DNA of 64,000 nucleotides from Hymenopellis radicata (GCA_015501595.1 JADNRX010000250.1:17724-81723); one strand, 5' to 3'; counted from the stretch's first letter, positions 31,705-44,827 are shown. Numbers and translations are program-made. The notes: a model not told the origin generated them from the letters alone.

Positions 31705-32984
31705 ATGGCACGTCCATGCCCTCCTACCGCTCTACCTCATTTCGCTAACACGTATTTAAGGCATGCAGTGTCAGACGTCCATCTCCCTCCTTTGAACCCG
31801 GATACGCGTCGCCCTGTTAGCGCTCAGTCTATGCTCGATGCTTATTTACCGGCCTTGCTATCCTTGTACATTACCGCGTGGCTGGCTCTTCGTTCGACTC
31901 CCCTATTTGCAAGAGTTGCATGGCTGCCCATCCCGTTATTCGCCCTATACCGATGTTCAATGACACTAGACCTGACACGTGTCGAGGGAGGTTCTGCTAA
32001 CGACCGACGTGGCTACCTGAACCAGGGCCTACTGGTAAGTTCAAGTCGTCCACTCTTCGTTCAGCCAAATTCACGACTCCTGAAGCTCCAAAACACGTTC
32101 TACACCCTCTGTTCGTTGGCATGGACATTTGGTCCTACGCCAGCCAAACGAGATGGATCCAAATCTTCCCCGCTCGAATTGATGTTTTCTTTTCGCGGTC
32201 TAGATTACACTTTTTCCTCCTACTCCAAGACCCACGTCGCCCCAGAGTGGCGCCCTACATCCTCGCGTTCCTTCTTCGCTATATACACCCTAGCCTCCCT
32301 CCTTTTCCACATGACGTTGAGCGACGTAATCCACATATACATACAGAACAACGCTCCCGACACATTGCAAGGCGGATCCATCTTCGGGCCCGCACGAACC
32401 CCCACCATCTTCTCAACTTACCTAACAGTGCTCGCCGGTGTCGTAATCTACGCTGTCATTCAATTCGTCTACGACGTCGCCACGTTCATCGGCGTTGTCG
32501 TGTTCCGTCAGGAGCCCAAGGCGTGGCCGCCCATATTCCAACAGCCTTGGCTGGCGACGTCGCTCTCGCAGTTCTGGGGCCGTCGCTGGCATCAGCTGTT
32601 CAAGTACTACTTTGTGGCTATCGGCGCCACCCCGCTCGCTTCCTTCCCGCATCCATCGCCAACATTGCTGCAGTGATGGGCGTATTCTTCGTCTCGGGGT
32701 GTTTACATTTTATCGGTGGATGGGGAATGGGAAAGGGAGCGGACTGGTGGCCGCTTGCAGGCTTCTTTCTCGTTAATGGTGTTGGGTTGCTTTTAGAGAA
32801 CGCGTGGAAGACAGTGATGGGCAGCAGAGTTGAAGGAATATTTGGTTGGGTATGGACCATGGTGTTCGTGGCGTTCTGGGCGAACTGGCTTGTGGATGAG
32901 TGGTCCAGGATAGGCCTTATTGCATCCAACTTCTTCCCAGAGGGAAAACGTCCTGCAGAGATGCTTGGTATGGCCCTTAGATAA
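31705..32984 (+). CDS. Wax-synthase-like membrane-bound O-acyltransferase (MBOAT) protein
   Basis: Predicted multi-pass membrane protein of the fungal wax synthase domain family, often next to terpenoid or lipid genes in basidiomycetes. Exon 1 runs to 32034 and exon 2 from 32086, with an intron of 51 nt. Segments seen: an N-terminal membrane helix (LPALLSLYITAWLAL), RGYLNQGLL, a polar loop, helices near 32290-32500, and the diagnostic QFWGRRWHQLFKYYFV. Then comes RFLPASIANIAAVMGVFFVSG-type sequence with the conserved His in SGCLHFIGGWG. The reading frame changes by one base near 32635-32650, just after the GRRWHQ motif. Without correction the protein stops at 32676 and loses the catalytic-His domain. 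An in-frame earlier Met at 31692 belongs to a short hydrophobic frame and might be the true start through another intron. Confidence 0.7.
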
Positions 32985-33086
32985 TCTGAAGACGATAACT
33001 ATGTACTCTGAAACAGACGTATAGATAGTTAGATAGATCTTATTGGCTTAATTCGCTAGATTCTTCCATCTTGTTGGTGCATACCT

Positions 33087-34212
33087 TCAATAAATTCTAT
33101 ACCGCCAACCTAAATTGGTCCACCAAAACTCCTCCGCTTCACGTCCATCTGCATCCCACTCCCATTCTCCAGTTGATGGTAGTCCCTCTTCGTCGGTCCA
33201 TCCGCCCTCCTGCAGGGCCCTACTCAAAGGGAACATGGCATCTGCCTCTCCCAATTCTTCTTCACCGGCCACAGAAGCTTCACATTCCCATATGCCTCGC
33301 TGATCCGCTGCACGCTTTCAACCATGCTATCAAAGGTAACTTGATGGGTCCCACAAAATCCTTGTAGTGGTGGCGCGTATGATGGTTGGAGGAGAAAGCG
33401 TGAGGGTTGGTGGGAGCACGGCAGCGAGCTGGGAGAGAGGGCGCCGGTCCGGAATGGTACCCAAGAAGGACTCGGCGATACGAGCGATGAAATCTGGATC
33501 AATGTATGAAGGAACCAAGTCGTCGGAGCTCATTGAAAGAGGTGAGGCGCAGGTAGGCTAGGGACGGCAGGGCGGATGAGAGAGCTGATATGGTACGAAT
33601 GGACGGCGCTGGATTGATAAGATGAAGATGTGTTAGAGTGGGGAATTCGGGAAGGACTGCGCACTGCGAAGTTGACATGCGGAGAGTCAGTCGCTTCAAA
33701 GAGACGAAACTAGTAGCATATTCGAGGAAGATGTTGATCATGGCGTCGTCTCTCCCGTAGTTCTTGGACTGGAGATATGGCAGGTATACGAGCGTCTCGA
33801 GGGAGGGCGCAACGCGTGGTAAGATGAGTTTTAGGAGCTCCTTCTGCTGCTTCCAGTTGTACGTAAGGCGTATGTTTGCGAGAGCATTATGATGCCGGAT
33901 ATGCTCCTGCTCAAGTCGGCGAGCATGGTCCCTCTCCACTTCCTCCTCCTCCAAGGTCGTAGAGACTTCGACTAAGTCACCGTACACATTGTATGTGAAG
34001 TGCTCCCCACCTCGATGGTCCACCGCAGAGACTAGGGGCGATAGCAGCTCCTCGTCTGTAGTCGCATCCGAAAAGAAGAATGCGTGATGGTTAAACTCTG
34101 GTTCTTGCTCTAGACGTGCAGCCAGCTCAGAGAGGCGGGTAAGCCACACGCAATGAAAGTACTTGGATGCATGTAGACCAAACGGAGTGTGATGTTGGTG
34201 GTCATGAAACAA
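33087..34212 (-). pseudogene. F-box/LRR-like protein gene, frame-broken
   Basis: The main segment (33499-34212) has Leu-rich repeat-like phrases: LETLVYLPYL, FVSLKRLTLRMSTSQ, FPTLTHLHLINP, LPSLAYLRLTSF. No clear F-box precedes it, so a 5' exon may be missing. One base is lost near 33545: the frame then continues MSSDDLVPSYIDPDFIARIA, and after two more changes (about 33345 and 33255) ends in a Trp-rich tail, EEFWWTNLGWRYRIY. At least three frame breaks in 1.1 kb suggest decay or sequence error. Function not assigned. Confidence 0.5.
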
Positions 34213-34684
34213 GGCTGAGACCAGTCCGCATCACGCTGAAGAGTAAATAACACTATAGATACAATTGTAAACACTATCACATGACATGCACATGAACACG
34301 CGTCAAGCACCGCGCCTAGCTGATCCTAAGGAAAAGGACTTTGAGCAGCAGGTTGCTGTGTCATAAAAGCGAGAATTGACGATGTGACTCACAGAGACCG
34401 GTCCTCTAAAAAATTTCCCTTTCGACCACCATCATAGAAGAAATGATCGCCGCCCCTCGTGGAATCTTTATGCGCGTCTCAACTTTGTTGGCGGTCGGAC
34501 TCGCCTTTAATTCATACATAAAGACTGGGAATGACTTATCCAAATGTTTGTGGTATAAATCGCGGCGCGACATCCTCTCAAACATTTCTGTTTCTTTCAG
34601 TCAATCTATCGTGAGTGCGCCATCTTCTCTTTACGATGATACTCATATTCCCTAGGTGTCAGCTACCAAAGTACAGTACTCGTC

Positions 34685-36169
34685 ATGTCGGAATTGCCAA
34701 CTGCCAATGATTGTTCTGAGCTTCGCGCTTTGATGGATTCGCACTCGTTGAAGACATCCTCCACGCCAACAGTCCGCCAGCAGACATTAACCACACTATT
34801 CTGACCACTGCTCTCACAAAGCATCGCGCTCATCTCGCGTCTTTGAACGAGACAATCGGGACATGAAGACACATCTTGCCGCCATGACCGCGGACTCTGC
34901 CCTATTCTCGTCTGGAGTCAGCACCCTCGAGACAATCCTCCACCCTATCCGTGCCCTACCCCTCGAAATCATCGGGCGCATATGCGAGCACGCCCTCGAA
35001 GATTTCGCCATAGAATCCTTCGAGGGCCCACAACCTCCCATAATCGCCGACTCTCTGTCGATGCGTCACCCATCCTGGACCTTCTCTCATGTCTGCCAGA
35101 AGTGGCGAGAAGGGATTCAGGGGCATGCGCTGTGCTGGTCGCACGTCATCCTTTCGTTAAACAAGCCGGTCAGCAATCCTGTGAGGTTGTCGCTCCTACT
35201 GGCCGATGTCCTGCGCTACGCGGGCAATCTCAAGCTCTCCATCTTGATCGAAAGTCCCAAGCTGATTCCTTCCAACCTCATGAGCGGGATCCTTCCCAGT
35301 TGCCGCCGTTGGCGCCGGGCATCGCTGTTCCTCACGTTGTGCGATTTTAGGGCACTTTCAGAAATGAAGCACTCTTTTGCGGCATTGGAGATGCTATATG
35401 TTGACATCCCCGAGCTGCCGTTTACTCCGACAGAGGGCATCGATACATTTGCAGAAGCACCTCGTTTGGGTACCTTTGTGATGACGAAGAACGTTTACTT
35501 CGTCTTTCAGCTTCCGAGGTTGCGGCTCCGACGAGTCATTCATCGAGGAATAAACTCCCCTCTTTCCGGTCCGGAAGCTAGGGCAGTTATACTCAACGCT
35601 CTGTCCCTAACGTCAGCAACCATTGTCTTAAAACCCGAAATCCTTGCTCCGTCGATCCTTCCCCCATCCAGGGCATTCGTCCTTGTCCACTCTCACTGTG
35701 TGTGGCACTTCTTCCCGGGTTGGCGATAGTACCTTGCCATGGCTTTTGAAGTATTTGTCCTGCACATGTTTGACTGAACTGCACGTCAACATAGAGTCCA
35801 TTTCATCTCTAGCGGTACCATTGACCTCCAAGGGGGCGTAATTGGACCATCCTTGCTGAAGCTCGTCATTCGACTGAGAAACTGGTATTTCAAGATTATT
35901 TAGCACTATCGAAACTCCTCAAACACGCGGTATCCCTGGGACATTTCGTGCTGCATGTTCAGACTTGGGATTTTCATCGGATGTTCAGGAACGCAGGGGA
36001 TGCTATGGCGGCACTACCCATACAAACTCTGACGTTCTTGTCCGATGACCCAATTGAGATCACCTCATTTCGTACGCTTGTGTTTAGCGCTGTGGAAAAA
36101 GAATTCGCTCAGATGTATCGATTCGGCCAGTATCTTTGGTGTATCCGAATGGACCATGTACCGTATTAA
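34685..36169 (+). pseudogene. F-box protein gene with multiple frameshifts
   Basis: Reads as one agaricomycete F-box protein only if several single-base breaks are ignored. Segments: MSELPTANDCSELRALMDSH (34685), EDILHANSPPADINHTILTT, the long central frame 34863-35729 with the F-box IRALPLEIIGRICEHALEDF and WTFSHVCQKWREGIQGHALC, LTVCGTSSRVGDSTLPWLLK, VIGPSLLKLVIRLRNWYF, and HVQTWDFHRMFRNAGDAMAA to a stop at 36169. Breaks lie near 34740, 34862, 35650, 35840 and 35895. The central frame alone keeps an F-box and could yield a truncated protein. The conserved phrase order indicates recent loss. Confidence 0.6.
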
Positions 36170-36595
36170 AAACTCTCGTAGACGAAGGATTGGTGGTAGA
36201 TGTGAAGGATAGTGAGGGCAATGATGTTTCTATTCGATGAAGAAAACTTTTTCAAACTCGACGCCAGTGAAACATTTGTCGCTTCGCTATCGAAATGCCG
36301 AGCCGAAGGCAGTGCATCGGCAGTCGCGGCATCTGTGCCTAGACTTGGCTGATCCGTGGCCTCGTCGCTCCCAAAGAAATTATGAAAATTATCGGCCGAA
36401 TCACCTCTACCTCCTACCTTCACTGACTGCCTGTCTGCATTGTGGCTGCCTCTCAGCCTTGCCTTGAACCCCGGGCGTTCTCGCAAAGGCGCCAATCACC
36501 GACGGTCATACGCGCGACCCGAGATCACTACCGGCATCGCCGCAGTACCGTTTCGTAAAAAGCATCTTGCATGCAAACCGCCACCATCTCCGACC

Positions 36596-37476
36596 ATGGA
36601 CGTTCCCTATGATTCCTATGTGACCTCGCCTTTCATTCCCCCTACAATCCTTGGAGGCATACGATTCCTTTACGGACTCTATGCACTTATTACGCTCGTT
36701 CTATTTATGATTTCCGGTTGGAAGGGTGCCAATGAGGATGCTTCGTCGTGCGTATATTTTGCCGCCGCCTCTATACTGGCTAACAGCACCCAGTTTCTTT
36801 GCTATTTTCGCTATACTGTCGTACTTTGGGGTCATTGCCTATTTTCTGACGGCCGGCGTGCACACCATTTTATATAGCCGAGGGCGGTTTCCCCTGGCCG
36901 AATGGGCGCGTCCCCTCCAATTTATGCACGTCTGGCTTCTGTCCACTATCGTCTCTTTCCGTGAGCGCCGTGTTTTTTGTTCTCTTTCATCGCTGAAGCT
37001 ACGGATAGCTCTCATCATCACTGCCATGTATTACCAAGTCTTCGAATTCGACCCGGTCTCGACCATTGATTCCCTATGTTACATCTCCATGCACGGAATC
37101 AACGCCGCATTCTCCCTGTTCGAGGTCTTCTTTACCAATGCACCGCCTGGACCGTGGCGTCTGCTCGGCCTGAACATGCTACTCATCCTCGGTTATGTTG
37201 GCATCGCGTATATCACACGAGATACCAAAGGTTTCAACGGTACGCCATCCAACTGCGCTATGAGGACTGCGGCTAACCTAGACCTTTGTAGATACCTTCC
37301 TCGCGGCGTACCTTGCCATCTTGTTCGCATCCGAGGTCATAGCATTCGCGGTGCTTCAATGCATCATGATCGCCCGTCGATCGGCAATGGACAAGCTGGG
37401 TTGGACCAAACGCTTCGTCTACAAAAACGGTTTCCAGAAGGTCAACACGATGACCAACGAATGTATAGAAGTGTAA
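36596..37476 (+). CDS. FAR-17a/AIG1-like multi-pass membrane protein
   Basis: Four exons (36596-36747, 36794-36960, 37009-37239, 37292-37476; introns 46, 48 and 52 nt) give 244 aa in one frame, with no breaks. About six hydrophobic helices are visible: FLYGLYALITLVLFMI, FFAIFAILSYFGVIAYFLTA, FMHVWLLSTIVSFPLIITAM, SMHGINAAFSLFEVFF, LLGLNMLLILGYVGIAYI and LAAYLAILFASEVIAFAVLQ. The His/Asn pair in MHGINA and the Thr in LTAGVHT match the family of androgen-induced gene 1 proteins, reported in animals to hydrolyse FAHFA lipids with Thr and His (established knowledge). Activity here is inferred. The C terminus is basic (KRFVYKNGFQ). Confidence 0.75.
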
Positions 37477-37792
37477 TAAATAGCCAAGGACAGTAAACGT
37501 ACATCGATTCTCATAATACATTCCTTTATCATTCTTCCAAGATGTTTAAATAGGATGGTATCCAAGACGTTTGCCCCTTACTTATTTCTGCTGCCTCCAC
37601 GATGTGTGGGAGTATGTTCCCCTGGAACGCTCCATTCGCTAACTGCTCCAAGAGATAATCGGGCCATTCTTCAAACAGTCTGGGGGGACCATCATCCGAG
37701 GTGGCTGCCAGAAGCGAAACCAGTTTCGTATCACTTTCGGCCGGCTGTTCTTATATCAACTACAAACATTCGACAGCATCTGAAGGGACTTA

Positions 37793-38769
37793 CTAATACT
37801 GTGACTGCTTCGATAGAATGTGTATCCATGTCGGTATAGTGGAAGATGTGCTGAGGGCGTGATAACGCCTGAAGTCCAAATGGTCCCTAAAGAGCTCAAA
37901 AATAGCCAGTTCATGCATCCGGCCCAATCCCCAGAAATGAAGCCCCACCGCATACTCGTACTGAAGCTCCCGACGCCCAACAGCTTTCTTCTTCAACTTG
38001 GCCTCTTCGAACTCTCGAAGCAATTCGTTTCGCGACAAATCCTGATGGCGACGTATTTCTTTCCACCATCTCATCCAGGGGTCGCAGACATACTGAGGAA
38101 GATCGTAGACTTCGGCATGCCTGTCTTTTGCTTCCCGCTTCCGCTCCTTGTAGAGGGTATCAATTCGCCGCTGCAGCGTTCCTTCATCGATCGTAGGCCA
38201 GATACACATGTAGAGGAGGTCGTTTTCGATGCAGTATTTTCGTGTGTCATTGTAGGACATGGTCTGCCTCGTGCGGTTCTCAGGCTTAGTATCAAAGGTC
38301 TTCCAGTCCTGAATGAGAATCTCTGGTGATAGTACGGGTATCGCAGTGTTCACCACCGGCGACGAGTACTCGGTCCAGACGACTTGTTCGTCGTCGTCAT
38401 AATGGCCCTCGCACTTATTATACGCAGTCAAGGCCGCCTCCCCCCGCCTTCAATGAGCATCAGACTGAAGCCGATCATCGTCGTCGGATGTGAGTCCACG
38501 TAGCAACGGCGTATAGCAATGTTAACCTCCAGTAAAAATTTGTAAAACGTGGGTGGATGCGGATTCGGATACGACGCAGTCGGCGGTGAAGATGACACTG
38601 CGGGAGTGTCGAATCCTGAGAGTGTGTTAAACTCCATCGGCGTGGATGGATGCCGATTCGGATATGACTCAGTCGGCGGTGAAGATGACATTGCGGGAGT
38701 GTCGAATCCTGAGAGAGCGTTCCCCAAGAACCGGGAATGCGGTCGCGTTGTATGGACGATGTATAACAC
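37793..38769 (-). CDS. Unknown protein with N-terminal 31-residue repeats
   Basis: Not recognised. The upstream part (38428-38769) encodes two copies of a 31-residue unit with LSGFDTPA(M/V)SSSPPT, then FLLEVNIAIRRCYVDSHP. The downstream part (37793-38431) is a mostly helical, charged 210-residue domain: DLLYMCIWPTIDEGTLQRRI, LYKERKREAKDRHAEVYDLP, LREFEEAKLKKKA. The two are one base out of frame at a run of six C (about 38440); one extra C would read IEGGGEAALTAYNKCEGH straight through. No membrane segments or signal peptide. Confidence 0.5.
38555..38740. repeat. Two tandem 93-bp units (coding)
   Basis: ggatgcggattcgg at 38555 recurs as ggatgccgattcgg at 38648, with the following bases highly similar (gtcggcggtgaagatgacac). 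The unit of 93 bp equals 31 codons, in frame with the unknown minus-strand gene. Confidence 0.75.
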
Positions 38770-40114
38770 CTCGATTGAGGCGTGGAAGCAATTACTCTTG
38801 AAGATGGTGAAAGCGAGGTGAGGAATCTAGAGAGACGGTGCCCTTCTTATAATCTGGGGAAAAATCACATGTGTACTCGGGTACATCACCGACAAGGAGG
38901 ATTACATGCGGATAACAGCAGTGTGTCCTCGGTGCTGTGTTCGAACATTCTAGAAGTGAGAACAAGGATGGACGAATCTCGGGTCGATGAACAACACACC
39001 GGGTGTCCATTCCATATCACATTCCTTCCCGTACATCTATGGCGCTGGTGCAATGGTGGCTGACGCCACAGTGATTTTCATTTCGGAACTGGGGATTCCG
39101 CAGAGGGCACCCGCGGCGAAATACTATATCAAAATTACTCATAGAGAATAAAGAATGCCGCAGCTACTATTTCCCACGTAGGCTGTGGCAGTCGTCCAAA
39201 AAGTCGATATCTGTGGCATGCTCTTGATGGTTGATGACGATGACGTAATCGTTGACATCTTGCCTTCGGTCCATATCGCGATGTGATTCTTGTTCCTTTC
39301 ATGCGTTCCGAAGATGTACTGCATTCTGGAAATTCCATTTCTAATGCGTGGGATGGAAAGCCACGCGTCGTCTGGCTCTAGGTGCGCACGGACCCAACTG
39401 AGTCCAACGACTTCGACTCGAACGATTGTCGGCCCTCAATTTTCCAGCCTCAGAGCCATGACGATTGCTGTTCCCCACACGCTAAGCTCTTTGAACGCCT
39501 GACATGCAAACGTTGTGAGTTTTCCACATCGGGATTACCAGTTGGATCGATTAACGCCTGCGCAGTTTATGATTTAACCTCAGTGGCGTCATATTTTCTG
39601 CTCTCACTTGCCTTACATTCTTTCCCCTTTAATCAGTCTTCGAATATACTGGTGCATCATTGTGATGTAGGCGCATACTCGGTACCTGTTGAGGAAGCAC
39701 TACATACCTGTGATTTTTGGGAATATGGAGGTTCACAGCCTCAGACGAGTATACGTGTACAGGAACCATTTCCTCCATCGTTATCATCTTCGCACATGTA
39801 GGCGTACCCACTAGGGTAATGTACAGCTTTCGATTAGCTTTCATGCACGCTAAACACGCAAGGCGGGCCGCTGTGAACGACTCATCGATTTCCTTCCAGG
39901 ACATTGCAGATCTGGTTGGATCTCGTCCACAATTCAGCTCATCCCGCTCCATAGCATGTGTGGCCACGATCAGCGCGTCATCGATCGGCGCCCTGCATTA
40001 AAAGGGGGAAGATCGCACTGCTTGTTTGCAGCCTCCATTGCCCTACGTCTCGGAATCACCTTAACGTCAACGCCTACCTCAAATTCTACACTTCTCTTTA
40101 CGACCCATCACTGC
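38770..40114. other. Intergenic, nothing recognised
   Basis: Several open frames (for example 39382-39801) but none with family resemblance or coherent splice links. Confidence 0.4.
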
Positions 40115-41168
40115 ATGTTTATTCCTTTCATTTCCACAAACCGCGCAGAATCAAGGCGACTTGAGAAACGTAAAGGCGGTGGTGGTGGTGGTGGTGGTGG
40201 TGGCGGACGTGGAGGCGGCGGAGGCGGTGGTGGACGAGGCGGGGTCGGAGGCGGCGGTGGACGAGGCGGGGGCTCATCGTCTTCATCCTCATCCTCGTCC
40301 AAATCGTCTTGGGGCGGCTTTGGCTCGAGTACTGGCAGTACCGCCAAAGGCAGCCCACGACCTTACAGCAAAGGTGGCGGAACCCCACTACGATTCCCGC
40401 TGGGAGTCTATTTGCCGGAAGGCCAAGTGGAGGTGGGCAGCGGTCGGGTGTGTACGGGTCTTCGTGCGTCTCCATTTCATTACCGTTAGCTGTGGAATGT
40501 GATTGAGACTTTGTATAGAATCTACGGAGTGGATATCCAGGATATTACGGCCGAGGCGTCGGCGGTCTTGGATTCCCTTTCTTCTTCTGGCCGATCACAT
40601 TCGGCGCCGTAGGCGGTGCTGCGTATCTCTACAACGACGAAGTTCGTACCCTTCTATCCTCAGTTCTCCTTCGACTTCTCACACTCACTTAGTACGGCCT
40701 TCCATCAAACACCAGCCGCCCGGCGGTCCCCAAAGCATGGCCGCATTCCAATCCAACTCGACACAAACCATATTTCGCATCACGTCCGACAACGACACAG
40801 TCGTCGACCTCATCGATGTGATCCAGCACAATTGCTCTTCGCATCTAACATCCACGTCTGCCACAGCAGCGCCTTTCGACATCAACACCATCAAGCCTGA
40901 GCAGATTGTGCAATATTACCGTGCGAGTAGTGCAGCGCTGAGTATTGATGGGTATAACAACACGGCTGTTTTTTCGAGCGATGCGAATGCTACGGTCACT
41001 CCACTCCCGAGTTCTGTTGATACAACGCTGTTGGATTGTTTGAACTCGACGATAGGACAGGCTATTCCGTTGGTCGACGGAGCTTGGGGAGGTCCTCATG
41101 AGCGAATGAACATGGGCACATTTGTCGTTGGATGGATCTTGTTATGTTGGGTGCGGTCGATGTTATAA
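40115..41168 (+). CDS. Gly-rich, probably GPI- or membrane-anchored surface protein; frame-broken
   Basis: Starts MFIPFISTNRAESRRLEKRK, followed by about 45 residues that are nearly all Gly (GGN and CGN codons, 40173-40275), then a poly-Ser run. Further segments are TTIPAGSLFAGRPSGGG, YPGYYGRGVGGLGFPFFFWP, and a C-terminal domain, FRITSDNDTVVDLIDVIQHN, EQIVQYYRASSAALSIDGYN, LLDCLNSTIGQAIPLVDG, ending in a hydrophobic tail GTFVVGWILLCWV. I recall this layout from uncharacterised agaricomycete proteins. Many N-x-S/T sites suggest secretion. Probable introns at about 40454-40519 and 40641-40692. Three apparent one-base losses: near 40385 (a C run), near 40530 and near 40725 (a G run). In each case a single base restores a smooth sequence. 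Confidence 0.55.
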
Positions 41169-41482
41169 GTAGTATCATTACTCGCTTATTAGTCTCTAGA
41201 TACTGTTACGTCCCTAAAGCATGTTAGTACTGTACAAGCAATGTACTTAATTCTTCGAAGCTCGCATGCATGTCCAAGGCATGTCGCAGCGAATCTGGCC
41301 AATAGCAGAGGGCTCCGAAGTCGATCCTATTCACACCGCGGGTACATTACCAGAAACTGCATCTGAAGTTCTGTACGTGTATACTCGGGCGTAGCTCGAG
41401 AGCCAACATTATAAGAAGTATATAGCGAGTTGTTGTAAATTGGCGCGGTCCGTGGTCTACAGGGTATCGTGGCGCTAAACAA

Positions 41483-42113
41483 TTACGCCAGTCTTGGCTT
41501 CTTCATCAGTAGCATGGTACAGTACTCGAGTGAATGCTTCGAACGAACATGCTTCTTCAACTCTCTAACAAACGTGAACTCATCCAGACAGTGTTCGCAT
41601 CTTGGTCCTACAACACAGAGTGAGTCGTCTTTAAATAGAGAAAGTTCTTGGAAACGTACTGTAATTGTGGGAGCTCCTCCGGTGCTCGTACAAGCGACTC
41701 CTCCGCGTGTACAGTTTAGTACAATCAGGGCAGCGGAATGACGACTTCTGCTGGGGTTGGATAGAGTTCGACATATCCAAAAGCACGGGAACTAACGTAG
41801 ATTCATAGTCAGGCGTTGGACTCCTTGTCCCGCCGGCAGATGTTGGTCCAGATTTATCCGGACAAGAAGCAGCAAGACGACGTGATGATTCAACAGAGCA
41901 ATGGGCGATGGAATATCGCGGCATATAGTAAGAGCCATCAGATTGGCGAGAAATCTGAGAGGGTGACACCGTGGTCGACGAGTCGTGTCTAACTTCGAGA
42001 CGCGTAGCGTCGCACTCCTGGCCAAAGCAATGATCAAGCCCCAAGAGATCAAGTAGAGCATTTGGATGTGGAGCGGGTGATGGCGGTGACACGAGCGCAG
42101 CTAGACAGTCCAT
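41483..42113 (-). CDS. C2H2 zinc-finger protein (two fingers)
   Basis: Two exons (41660-42113, 41483-41607; intron 52 nt) give 192 aa. The N-terminal two thirds are Ser/Pro-rich and disordered. The first finger is CPDCTKLYTRRSRLYEHRRS plus SH (C-x2-C-x12-H-x4-H). The second, completed only by splicing, is CEHCLDEFTFVRELKKHVRS plus KH. Two closely spaced fingers at the C terminus suggest DNA binding in the nucleus. Targets unknown. The start at 42113 is the first Met of the open frame; earlier exons cannot be excluded. Confidence 0.75.
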
Positions 42114-43675
42114 GTGAGATGTGTTCTTGTATGGTGCAGATTGAAATGGCGGGAGATAAAATCAGATCGTTAAGCGAGTCTAGAAGAACCTGCCATTCTT
42201 ATACTATGCATCAACTCGGAGAACAATAATCACCTTGCTGATCCCAATCGTCGCTCAGACAAACGCCGTTGTTGTTTCCGAATGATCGTCTAGTGAGGCT
42301 GTGTGACGCGCAGGCAGATTCGAGAAAAGACTAGAATCCGGCAGCGACAAGGCAGTAAACCCCTCGTGTGCGCCTGATGGCTGTACGCGGCGGCGGCATA
42401 ACCCACCCCTCAGCGGTGTTAGCCCCACCTCCCAGGGCACTGGTACAATCCTCAGAAATCGGCGACGTAGCCAGTAGATATCTACGAAAGTAAACGGGCA
42501 AGGCGAACGTATTGAAGGTCTTCAGAATCAGATTGTTTTCATAGATATGCCGTTTGAGGGAGGATTCAACCTTTGTAGTTTGAGAATCGAGAGCCTGTAT
42601 GGAACGCGGTGGGAAGAAAATGCTTGAAAGGACGCAAACATTAGCCAGTTGATGGTTAGAAGTAAAAACCGGATGACGGACCGGCGTGCCGACCCTCTGA
42701 CTGAGACGATCACGAAGCCCTGCTGAAAAACTTTGGTAGGCGACGAAAGAAATTGGAGCTGGAGCAAACTTTTTATTTGACTAGATGCAGATACTGCGTG
42801 AAGCTTTGAATCTACCCTAGGGAAGTGCCTGACGACGATGCACGAGCGTACGTGTCCAGCAGTTATCGGGCTCGCATCCAATTGACAAGTTCAACCTATG
42901 CTTAAGCAGTACACCGTCGACTGTGCAGTGCCTTCGGCCTCAAGAAACCAATCTTGCGAAGAACAGAAGCTCTGACGTCCGCATGGTCGTTTGCGATTTT
43001 CTTTCCTCTCGGTCTCGTGTGGATTTCGCGCCTGCAAGAACAGAACACAAGTAAAGTGTCCTCCTTTTCGCCTGAATAACCGCTCTATGAGCTGAACTGA
43101 TCTATTACAGCTCTGCTTTGCTTTCTTCTGGATAATGATCCAACGCTACAGACAAGACACGTCGAAAATGTCGAATCGGTTCAAATCGACGGTTTAAATA
43201 TGCTGATTTTATCGGAAGGCAAGCGAAGTAACAAACTCGACATTTATTTCACGTCCTGACTCGTATTGATTGTGATTTCCAGATGTTGAAGAAATCTTAT
43301 GTGTGGCGCAGGTATATTAACCCACAACACGATCGCGGCTCGAGGTGTCCTCTGGCGTGATCTAGGTAACCTTCGGGCGAGGTTAAGGCTCGCAGTCCAG
43401 AGGCGTACAACAATGTCTACCGTTCCTCCCGTATAATATTGCCAGAGCTCCGGCCACGTCCATGAATGTGAGGTGGCGGACTGTGCTCCGGCATAGCAAA
43501 TTCTTCAAGCGTTACATGTGACCATCCCCCATTGTTCGCCGCATCGGGTCGCACACGCGTGGACGAACTGCTGTTACCAAACATGGTAAACCTGGGACGA
43601 CTACAAAAGCCTCGTCACGTGTACCGTTTGTTCTCCACCACTCCTTGTTCTTATCCACGACATTCATCGATCCAA
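42114..43675. other. Intergenic, nothing recognised
   Basis: Minus-strand frames such as 42528-42881 lack resemblance to any family. No repeat ends seen. Confidence 0.4.
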
Positions 43676-44827
43676 GATGTCCTGGGGTTGCTTGGTTAGT
43701 CGCTGATTTCTTTCTTGTGTTCACGACATATCACTTCATGTCTTTCTACAGATTGAACGCCGCCCTCAGGACAAGCGTCCCCGCATTTGCGAGAGACTAG
43801 GAACTGAGCTCCTCCTCCAAGTCAACTCGACATCCATTACGGCGCGGTTACGAAAATCAGAAGTCGATGAAGGAAGAAGAGCAGAGCCTCTTTGAGGTTC
43901 AAGGCCGGATATCAGAGATGAAGAACAGGCTTGGTCCCGACTCAAGTCGGTCAGCCGAGTTGAGCAACTACAAGGGACCACTTTACCATCGAGGAGTCCA
44001 TCGCCGCCCATAACCGCCTCCTTCGCCCCGGTCTCGTTCGCTCACTTCCCGCAGAGGTGCTTGGCATGATCTTCCTCGAGTACATCCACCTCTGCCATCT
44101 CACGCCAAAGCCGATCTCGATGCCGCTGTTCATTCCGGGCGCGCCACCTACAAAACTATGGATATCTATGTTGTCGCACACAATACGGCGCCTCTTATTC
44201 TGATGTCGATATGTCAGCGCTGGCACGAGATTGTCGTAGGGGACGCCTCCCTCTGGACGATGGTCGCACTCTCCGGGCGCGGGAGGCCAGAACGCAGAAA
44301 TCCTGCACACAAAACAACCATGCTTTCTTTCACCTTTCCTCCGCCTGCGGCATTCGAGAAGCAACTCGAAATTCTTAAACTACAAATGGCGCGAGCCAAA
44401 TCCCGTCCCCTTTCCATCATCCTCCATCTCTCATCCCGCCATCTTATACACCGTCATCTCATCCCCAACTTGATAATCACAGGACTCGCCGTCTTTCCTC
44501 GTGGCGCTGAATTCCACCTGGACTTCAACTACATCAATGTCTATTTACTAGATTATCTTCTGGGGAATAAACTCAAGACGCCGAACGTCTACACACTCTT
44601 ACCATCATCTACGCGACAGAGCTCAATCGAAATCGACTCTCCATGGAGATTGCCGACTTGACGCGTATTTTCCTCACACATGCGCCGAACCTCCAGCGTC
44701 TCGTACTTGACATCCCCGCTGATGCAATCGAAGAGTGCCTCGCGCAGGCGGGTGGCCTCGTAGAGCTGGAGCTCAGGAAGCCCATCGACCTCCACGTCTT
44801 CCTCGTCCTTCTGGAAAGCGCCCCCGC

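Noticed and set aside
40128..40475. Proline- and His-rich minus-strand frames
   Set aside because: Antisense shadows of the poly-Gly tract of the plus-strand gene.
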